A stretch of 64,000 nt of DNA, from positions 3,224,001 through 3,288,000 of the forward strand of contig JAULSU010000003.1 in the NCBI GenBank assembly GCA_030512335.1, written 5' to 3'. The notes beneath the pieces were generated by a model. The model was not told the origin of the DNA. It ran no database searches and saw only the letters and a program-made list of their open reading frames with translations. The DNA comes from Immersiella caudata (Eukaryota; Ascomycota; Sordariomycetes; Sordariales; Lasiosphaeriaceae). Positions within the stretch are counted from its first letter, which is position 1, and each line of letters begins with the position of its first letter. This document shows, in pieces, positions 57,197 through 64,000 of the stretch. The position numbers and the translations under genes were made by a program.

Positions 57197-58174
57197 TCAA
57201 CCCGGACTCCCTCGAAAAAGTGTCCTGCCACCAACAATACCACCCTGACTTCTGGGCGACCTTGTACTCCCGGATAGCGAAAGACCACCTATTTTCTTTC
57301 GTATCCCGCCCTGTCTGTCATTTTCCAGGGGGTGGTCACGCTCCCACGCCTCGTCAGCGAAATAGGCCTCCATGGCATCTTGGAAGTCATAGCTGGCCTG
57401 CTCCAGATACAATACAGCAACGTCATAATCGGATACCTTGCACTTCACCATCCATCTGCGGATCTTGGCCTTGCGCGCCTCTTCTTCTTCACCTTCGACT
57501 GGCCGTGGGGAGAGACTTACCCCACCTCGGTAGTAATGCCCTGGTATGAGAACTGTTTGCCGGCCGGCAAGGAGGTGATCGCTGCCAAGGTTGTTGGCGC
57601 GTCGGAGAGCATCGATAGGAACACCGTAGCGGAGGGAGAGAGAAGTTACGGTGTCATGATTATGGTCTAGAAAGTGCAGGGTGTCATCGGGAGGCTCTTT
57701 GTGTGTGAGGGCGGCCTTCTCTTGATCGGAAGGCGACTTATTGCTAGCGCTCGGTTTAGGAGTGGTCGAAGCGGCGAGGCGTGCATAAGGAGGCGGAGAG
57801 TAAGGGAGGTAGCTGGCGGGGGTCGTGACAGCGGCAGAGTAGGAAGGCGGATCTCGGTCGAGGAGGGACATATTACCGGAGGTAGTGGAGGTCTGGCAGT
57901 ATGGACAGTACGACCTGAAGCGGGGGTTTTTCTGGTGAGGGCAGAGCGGTTAGTCCAGACTTGGGCAGGGAGGAGAAGAGGCGACGGGGGGCGCCGGCCG
58001 AGTGCAGGGCAGTATGGGGCGATGGAGACAGTATGAAGGGAAACAACATGCATGTATACAAAGACCGCACATCACACGTGCACAACATGCAAGTTGACGG
58101 TTTTCCGGCTTCTCGTTGTCGGCCACGCGCGGAATCGCGGATAAGAGCGTTGCACAGGTACAGCAGACGTCCAT
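57197..58174 (-). CDS. Cytoplasmic-type protein with Cys cluster, LysM and UBA-like helices
   Basis: Exons 58174-58052 and 57931-57197 give 285 residues. The N-terminus MDVCCTCATLLS...LACCARVMCGLCIH, joined to KNPRFRSYCPYCQ, makes a four-pair Cys cluster likely to bind zinc. A Pro/Ser/Tyr-rich linker follows, then a LysM domain at about 126-170 (DTVTSLSLRYGVPIDALRRA, NLGSDHLLAGRQTVLIPG) and a UBA-like helical part (KVSDYDVAVLYLEQASYDFQ). There is no signal peptide, so this is not an effector-type secreted LysM protein. The intron would use a GC donor (CAT|GCATGT) to keep the Cys spacing and phase. The alternative GT donor at CGT|GTGATG also keeps frame but deletes VMCGLCIH. Function unknown; the family is common in ascomycetes by my recollection. 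Confidence 0.8.
57932..58051 (-). other. Candidate GC-AG intron (120 nt) in the LysM gene
   Basis: The acceptor CACCAG preceded by GGACTAACC is clear. The exon that follows starts in phase 0, and no GT donor after the last Cys pair has phase 0; GC at CAT|GCATGT does. Unlike the first GC-AG intron, the exon side is CAT, not AAG, so support rests on Cys-cluster integrity. Confidence 0.55.
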
Positions 58175-59885
58175 TGTTTGCGGTGCCGCTAAGCTGCAGA
58201 GACAGGTAGGGGGGTCGTGAGGGAGGGTACGTGAAGACGAAGGCGAGCAGATGCGACAATTGGTGATGGCTGAGGCTACCTATGGAGATGCATTTCCGAT
58301 GGTGTAAGTGGCGGTTGTCGTTGGCGTTGTAGAATAGTGGGGGTTTATCGATAAGGTAATCCGCAGAGGTAACGTCCAAGGGTTGCAGGGACGAAGGAGG
58401 GGTGGGGCACGAGACCCAGCAGGCCCTAAGCTCCGAGCTTCGCCCAGCTTCGATTCGGCAGCACCCCACCAAGAGGCAGCCCCACCAAGAGGCAGCCCCA
58501 CCATCATCCACCGATCCGGCTGGGGGATGGGAAATCGTCAACACACCTTGCGCAGTGGTGAAACTGACTAGCGGAAAGTCGAAAAAGAAAGCAGGTGGGG
58601 ACAAGAATAAAAGGGATAGAAGGATTTAGGTGTGAAACACCAGCCGAGCCAAGAGTTGACAGCTTCCAGCAACCGCCTCCGATAGGGTCCCGCGGCACCT
58701 GGCAGACTTCGACCTGTGGACCGCGCATGAATCACCCAGGCGGTGATGCTCGAGACCTGGCGGTGCCGACAGCCTGAGCACCAAAAGGGCACCGAGAGAA
58801 AGGAAACGAGGGGGCGGTCGACAGGGTGCATGTCACTAACGTTAGCTCCCAGCATCCCATGTTGGTGTCCAATGGCGTCAAGGTCCATTATCACGGTTGG
58901 GTTACCTCGGACGTTGGCATCTAGCAGTACATGCTTGCTGCTGTACCATGCTCAGTGCTTCCCTGGCCTGGGTTTTGGCAGGAGATCAGCATGGACGCCA
59001 GCGGGCCAGCACTTCCTTACGGACCCGTAGGGGCCCTGAGGTGAAGGAACGGCGACCTGCAAGATTTTGTCCAAGATGGTGCAGGCGCTTTAGCTCCGCA
59101 GCGACCGAATCTGCCAGATCGGGGACACGATAATTCCAGGACGCCGCTGCGAATCGGCGGTTTGTCTGTGGCTGCAGCTTACCACCCGGCGGCCATTGAG
59201 ACAGCCGAGCGAAGGATGGGCCGACAGCGCAGACATGCGCTTTGCCTTGAGGCTAAAGCACGGTACGGCTTAAGACGGGCTAGTTGCAGGTCCCATGGCG
59301 GCGACCACAAGTCCCCTGGGACGAATCACGGCTGGAGGGCTGGCTGGGCGTCTACCCTCTGCCTTCCGCCCGCTGCCCTTGCCCGCGCTTGTGCTTCGTG
59401 AGCTGGTCGACATCACCGCCATCCTCTTACCTGTCTCCTCTGCTCCTCACCTCTGTGGGACCGGAGACAATGGGGAAAAGTCTGGAGCTGGCCCCAAAAA
59501 TACCTGTACACCGATCCATGATGGAGGCGGTGGGGCTGGCGCTCTTGCCGTTTCGCCCGCGACGTTACGCGGACAGTGAACAATTATGGTCCCGGGGACA
59601 CCAGGTCGGCCAGATGGTTCCATCCTTATTCTCGCGCATCCAGAACTTGTTGGCAGTGACTCCTCGCACCCTGCCTCCGCATCGCTAGAATAGTATTTGA
59701 GGGGACCACCCACCCAGCGGGGTTTCCAAACGGCCTCTTCGCTGCGCTGCTGCTAGCGCGCTGCCTCAGGTACCTGGTCTCTGACGCAAAACTCCAAGCC
59801 CTACAGCCGAGATACCGCCTGCCCACATCCCCACGATAAGCGAAGCAACCTGCCTCCTTGCGAACAAATCGATCCATCCAGCGCC
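58175..59885. other. 1.7 kb divergent intergenic stretch
   Basis: Promoters of the LysM gene (-) and the esterase gene (+) should lie at its two ends. It includes a 16-bp tandem repeat at 58464-58503. Short ORFs (up to 134 codons) have no domain. Nothing else was supported. Confidence 0.5.
58464..58503. repeat. 16-bp tandem repeat, 2.5 copies
   Basis: The unit CCCCACCAAGAGGCAG is repeated exactly at 58464-58479 and 58480-58495, then the first eight bases again. It lies about 300 bases above the start of the LysM gene. Confidence 0.9.
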
Positions 59886-61073
59886 ATGGCGGTAAGCTGC
59901 CCAGATCAAGCACGCAACGACCGAGGTTCATTGATCAAGATGTGCTGATCGAGAGGCCGTATCGGTGGCTTGCCCTTGCATAGGCTACTTACCCACAAAT
60001 CGTCCTCTTTGGCGATTCGCTGTTCCAAGGTGCCATTGAAGTCACGGACGGCTTCTCCTTCACGGCTGCCCTCCAATCCCGTACGCAGCTCCCCCGTTTC
60101 CACCCTTCCGGCGCATCCAGTCGCGTGCGTATGTTGTTGACAAACCGGATTGACCGGTGCAGAGGTCAAGCGGAGGTTTGACGTGCTCAACCGCGGATTT
60201 TCGGGGTACAATACATCCAATGCGCTGAAGGTGCTTCCAGAGATCTTTCCGCCGCCGGCACCGGGTGGGCCGAAGCTCGAGTATCTGGTGTGTGCGCTCT
60301 CTCTCCAACAAACCCCCAAGTCCCGGTCATCCGGGGGCTTTTCGCTGCCCAGACGGCAGCGGCCTGTGCTGTCGTGCGGCGCGCGACTCACCCAGTGGCT
60401 GACGGGCGCTGGGCGTTGGGGACGTGAGACGTGAGACTTGAGACGTTGGCTGAACTAACACGTGCGCGAATGTCGCCAGTTTATCCTCTTTGGAGCCAAC
60501 GACGCCTGCGTGCCGCTGCCGACCAACCACCAGCATGTACCCCTGGCCCGGTACAAGGCCAACTTGAGGGGCATCATCACCCACCCCAACATCACAGCGC
60601 ACAAGCCCAAGATCTTCCTGATCACGCCCCCGCCGCTCGACCAGATCCGACTCACCGAGCTCGACCTTGCCATCGGCCACAAGGCGGTGACCCGTCACAC
60701 CAAAGTCAGCGCGACCTACTCGGAGGCCGTCCGTGAAGTGGCCGCCGAGCAGGGCGTCGTTCTGGTGGATCTGTGGAAGGCGCTCATGGACAGGGCCATC
60801 GCGAGAACACCAGGCTTCGACCCTGCCAATGGCCCCTTATTGGGCGACCCAGAGGGCGGTCTGCGCGGCCACCTCGAGCGCCTGCTGCCGGACGGGCTGC
60901 ACCTCAGTGCGGAATCGTATCGCATCTTCTACGGTCTCGTGGAGCCTCTTGTCGGCTCGGAGTGGGCAGGCACGCCAGACGAGGCAAAGGTCGGATATGT
61001 ACTACCTGACTGGCGCGAGGCACCATGGCTCGATGAAGACGCGCATCTCGCTGATCCGGCCCATCAGATCTAG
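59886..61073 (+). CDS. IAH1: SGNH-type ester hydrolase, isoamyl-acetate esterase family
   Basis: Exons 59886-59891, 59984-60080, 60163-60287 and 60480-61073 give 273 residues. All four SGNH blocks are present: GDSLFQGA (catalytic Ser14), the Gly in NRGFSGYNTS, the Asn in FGANDACVP, and the His in LPDGLHLSAESY. The fold and length match fungal/yeast Iah1, which hydrolyses short acetate esters such as isoamyl acetate in the cytosol; the natural substrate here is unproven. The first coding exon is only ATGGCG. It is supported by the intron GTAAGC...ATAG, and by the fact that no upstream ATG leads in frame into ATYPQIVLFGDS. The 192-nt third intron is bounded by CTG|GTGTGT and GCCAG|TTT. Confidence 0.92.
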
Positions 61074-62383
61074 GATCTGAGGTTATTCGGTAGACGAGTG
61101 GATAACACTTGCGAAGGGGCGGCTGACTGTTTTTTTGCATTTCGCATAGAGGTATTCTTTAGCACCTGGGTGTGCAGCGAGTGGGTGCAGCTTTCCCAGC
61201 AGTTGTTGGTGGCGGACGGCATTGCGAGATTGCGTGTCGCGTGAAGTTTCATAAAAATGTTGGAAATAGCATCCACGTATTCGTCCCCAGCCGAGCCTTC
61301 CAGCTCACAAATGCTGGGAAGAGACTCCGCGCGATTCTCTGGGCCATCTGCCATTTCTGCTTAGTCATACATGTGCACCGACCGCAACGCTAGACGTGCT
61401 GCTTGAACTTGCGTCGCGCGGCACACGCAGACGCAACTACATTCCTATTTCCACAACCTCAGACACCAAAACGTAGGCAGGCAGACTATTGGACCTTCGC
61501 GGCTGGAACGGGCAACGAACTTTGAGTCTCCATAACAGACACATACGGGCAAAATAACCGTTCCTTACCGAAGTGCCCTAGCACGGACACCTGCTGGTCA
61601 GTCGACCCGCCGACCCCTTGGTCCCTGCACTCGTCCGCCCATTGACGCCGCCTGGTCAACAACACCACTTCGACATTTGAACGTGTCCCGACTCTCGACA
61701 TCGACCTTGATTCCGCACAACACATTGTGAACAGCATTACTACCGGCCGCCCCACGGTTTCGTCTCTCTCCTCCCACCTTCGTTGATCGCAAAGCGTCAT
61801 CAGCGGATCAAGCACCGCGGCGTACCCCCACTCTTGCGGCTCTTACGACTTGCGGCCCTCGTTGCACCTTTCCGAAGCTACAGTAGGAGATACCTCTCAA
61901 CCAACGCAATCAGCTGCGCATCCGAAATAAACAGTATACTGTGTCTACACGAACGGCGCCGATACTCGACCCTGAGAATAACTGCGAAATCGGGGACCCC
62001 AGTTTGTCTCTGCGCCAAAAGACCCCTCTTCCGCGCCTCTCAAGAAACATCTGTGCTTCCACAACACCCCTCTATCAAGGTTCAACCTTTCGACCCGCTC
62101 TACACTGAAAGCGCTCCACTCCCCCGGCACTGCTGTGGAATAATAGCCGACCGAGCGAGGCGTCGCGGAAAGACCTGGCGGTGGCCAGCGACGCGGGGGG
62201 TGGAGGGCCTCGACATTCGACATCTATCGCCTGAGCTTCACTATCCCTGGCGTCCGTACACGGAAAGCCATCCCTTCGTTGATCAGAGGCACGGCCTCGC
62301 TGCTTTTTGACCAGACTCTCGTTCATTCGCCCGTTTCCTTCGGGCCCTCCCAATAGCGGCATCCTTCAGCGCTGTGTTTGGGC
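61074..62383. other. 1.3 kb spacer and long leader of the right-edge gene
   Basis: The left part is the 3' UTR of the esterase gene. From about 61490 the plus strand is C/T-rich and probably promoter and leader of the gene starting at 62384. The 175-codon ORF at 61783-62310 is rejected as leader sequence because it has no domain. Confidence 0.45.
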
Positions 62384-64000
62384 ATGGATCCGCGCTTCAT
62401 AGTCACCCGCGAAGAGTTTCATGATGTCCAGATGGACTTGAAGCGCGTTCACTCGATCCAGCAGCAGCAGTCTGAAAGGATACGGTTGCTGGAGAAACGT
62501 CAGGCTGACGATGCAGCTTTGAAGTCTGTCTGGAATTCACCATTCCCAAGCGTGCTTGGGGGGACTCCACAGCATGGTCAGCCTCTTGCGCAACCATCCT
62601 CTACTTCACACCCCTTGGCTGATTACTTTCTAGGGCCGGTTCACATGCCGCAGAACGAGGTGTTCAGCGATGATCTCGACGAACAGAGTCACACCCTGTT
62701 GGGTTCCCTGCACCTCGAAGCAGAGGATGAGCCGATACGAAGAGGGGCCGCATCGCGAGCAAATAGTGTCAGGTTTGACGAGAGTGCTCTTCATGGTGCG
62801 GGCTGGGGCGCCCACAGCGGGCGTCACTCTGGCGACTTCGGCCCCATACGACCTAGCAGTGGTATGGGCGGCCATCAAATGATGGAACGGTCGCTTTCCC
62901 ACAAGTCGGACGGCAGGCATAGCTCAGCTGGCCATTCCGTTCATTCCATGCACTCAGGGGTGTCAGGGCGGGCCAGCAGCCTCGGACTTGACACCAACTT
63001 TGTGATTGGAGGCCACGAGGATGAGTCGCCCATTGATTTGCCAGAACCGCCACCCGGCCTCTTCGTCATGGGCTCCGCGCCCTCCATCATACGCTGCTGG
63101 CTCACTACAAACTACACTTCCAAAGGACTGCTATACGCTGTTGTTTGCACCGGGTCCCAGAAATCGACGGTGGAGTATTCCCTTGTCAAGGAGCTGGATC
63201 TGACCAACAACATCCACAGGGACATGGACGGCGTCCACAGGATCACGCTCCCTGTTTTTCTGGCCGAAGCAAGGGTCACACAATCCAACTCACGATCCAC
63301 GAGTCCAACTCCGCAACTGCCTAGTATCACCTGTTCCTTTGAGGTGACGGGTATGGACCAGCAGGATCTCCCAAGCTCGACCAAGTCCATCCGTGTCTTC
63401 ATCGGCAGCCACACTCTGCGGATGCACAGCGCCGACCTGCTTCTCTCCCAGAATTCGATGGCACTGTACGGAAGTGACCGTGACAAGCTTTCTGTGCCGT
63501 TTGTGCGACCTGAGGACGACGCCGTTTTCAAAAATCTGACGACCGCCAACATCGTGCCAGGAAAGGTGCGGCTGAACGCCGCGGCTCCAGAGTTTGTTTC
63601 AGGCGAGAAGTCAAAGTCTCCGGGGAATGCCGAGGAATCGGCCGCTGCTGGATCTGAGAGCAAAGAGAACGGGGTCGAGGGTCTGCTGTCACCTGGGAGT
63701 CGGCCAGACGACGCTGCGAAAGCGGCGGCCGTGAACACAGAGTCAGAAAGCGGTGGAGAGGGCGAGAAGCAAGCACAGGAGGTGCTGACAGATGAGATGT
63801 CCGGTGGAAGGGACAACCAAGCACCAGCAGATGGTACTCGCCGTGAACCGAGCGTTGCAATCAGAACGCCATGGCGGCAAACAGCCATGGGCCTGGGCTC
63901 AGAAAGTGGTTCACGCGACAGCACTCCTCTGAGCGGCTATCAGCCAGCAACGAGAGTGCGCAGCATGAAAGTCCTTCGACCTACTAAGTCCAGCGGTTCC
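62384..64000 (+). CDS. USP19-like fungal protein, N-terminal part (right edge)
   Basis: The frame opens at ATG 62384 and stays open to the last base: 539 codons. The N-terminus starts MDPRFIVTREEFHDVQMDLK with a short coiled coil (QQQQSERIRLLEKRQ). A His/Ser/Gly-rich stretch leads to a conserved globular segment beginning PPPGLFVMGSAPSIIRCWL and including YAVVCTGSQKSTVEYSLVKE, ITLPVFLAEARV and FIGSHTLRMHSADLLLSQNS. A low-complexity acidic part follows. In many fungal annotations proteins with this block are called ubiquitin carboxyl-terminal hydrolase 19, but no Cys or His protease box lies in the visible part. Whether the unseen part holds one cannot be told. No intron is needed so far. Confidence 0.78.
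   Translation, partial: MDPRFIVTREEFHDVQMDLKRVHSIQQQQSERIRLLEKRQADDAALKSVWNSPFPSVLGGTPQHGQPLAQPSSTSHPLADYFLGPVHMPQNEVFSDDLDEQSHTLLGSLHLEAEDEPIRRGAASRANSVRFDESALHGAGWGAHSGRHSGDFGPIRPSSGMGGHQMMERSLSHKSDGRHSSAGHSVHSMHSGVSGRASSLGLDTNFVIGGHEDESPIDLPEPPPGLFVMGSAPSIIRCWLTTNYTSKGLLYAVVCTGSQKSTVEYSLVKELDLTNNIHRDMDGVHRITLPVFLAEARVTQSNSRSTSPTPQLPSITCSFEVTGMDQQDLPSSTKSIRVFIGSHTLRMHSADLLLSQNSMALYGSDRDKLSVPFVRPEDDAVFKNLTTANIVPGKVRLNAAAPEFVSGEKSKSPGNAEESAAAGSESKENGVEGLLSPGSRPDDAAKAAAVNTESESGGEGEKQAQEVLTDEMSGGRDNQAPADGTRREPSVAIRTPWRQTAMGLGSESGSRDSTPLSGYQPATRVRSMKVLRPTKSSGS

Noticed and set aside
61783..62310. 175-codon plus ORF before the right-edge gene
   Set aside because: No domain; lies in the C/T-rich leader of the downstream gene.

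Overview
The window is nuclear DNA of a filamentous ascomycete, most likely a Sordariomycete. Coding parts are GC-rich. Genes are split by short GT-AG introns, mostly 50-190 nt, with CTAAC/CTGAC-like branch sites. The protein set is that of a Pezizomycotina genome: Sar1, ATP synthase delta, Rse1, Mss51, Rbg1/Drg1, a Hos4-like ankyrin protein, GPI-anchored cell-wall proteins and a DUF2457 protein. I find no operons, bacterial signals, CRISPR, rRNA, convincing tRNA or intact transposon. Genes were built by joining exons in frame; exon borders are in each entry.

Layout. 1-680 (-): C2H2 zinc-finger protein, cut by the left edge. 5052-5780 (+) and 8128-8986 (+): two GPI-anchored secreted proteins. 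10165-12704 (-): membrane-anchored patatin-type lipid hydrolase. 13584-14547 (-): SAR1. 15565-17793 (-): DUF2457-type acidic protein. 22076-22866 (+): ATP synthase delta subunit with a GC-AG intron. 23256-25905 (+): cysteine-cluster protein with an in-frame TAG. 26247-27287 (+): polyprenol reductase (DFG10 type), tail to tail with an ALKBH6-like dioxygenase at 27296-28186 (-). 29192-34000 (+): HOS4-like ankyrin/coiled-coil protein. 34911-36729 (+): RBG1/DRG1 GTPase in eight exons. 43118-44887 (+): CENP-B-type HTH regulator. 46212-49951 (-): PXA-domain protein with a 1.48 kb intron. 50977-52594 (-): MSS51, and 52907-56957 (+): RSE1, sharing a 312 bp divergent promoter. 57197-58174 (-): Cys-rich/LysM/UBA-like protein. 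59886-61073 (+): IAH1-type SGNH esterase. 62384 to the right edge (+): fungal protein usually named USP19-like, truncated.

The genes are mostly unrelated housekeeping functions: secretion (SAR1), respiration (ATP synthase delta, MSS51), splicing (RSE1), translation-linked GTPase (RBG1), chromatin (HOS4-like), and lipid or ester metabolism (patatin, DFG10, IAH1). There is no biosynthetic cluster. Three large gene-poor stretches (681-5051, 17794-22075, 36730-43117) have no ORF that I accept. I see no clear new multi-gene system. The most unusual points are gene-structure oddities: the in-frame TAG, the GC-AG introns, the giant intron, a 6-nt first coding exon, and tail-to-tail genes eight bases apart.
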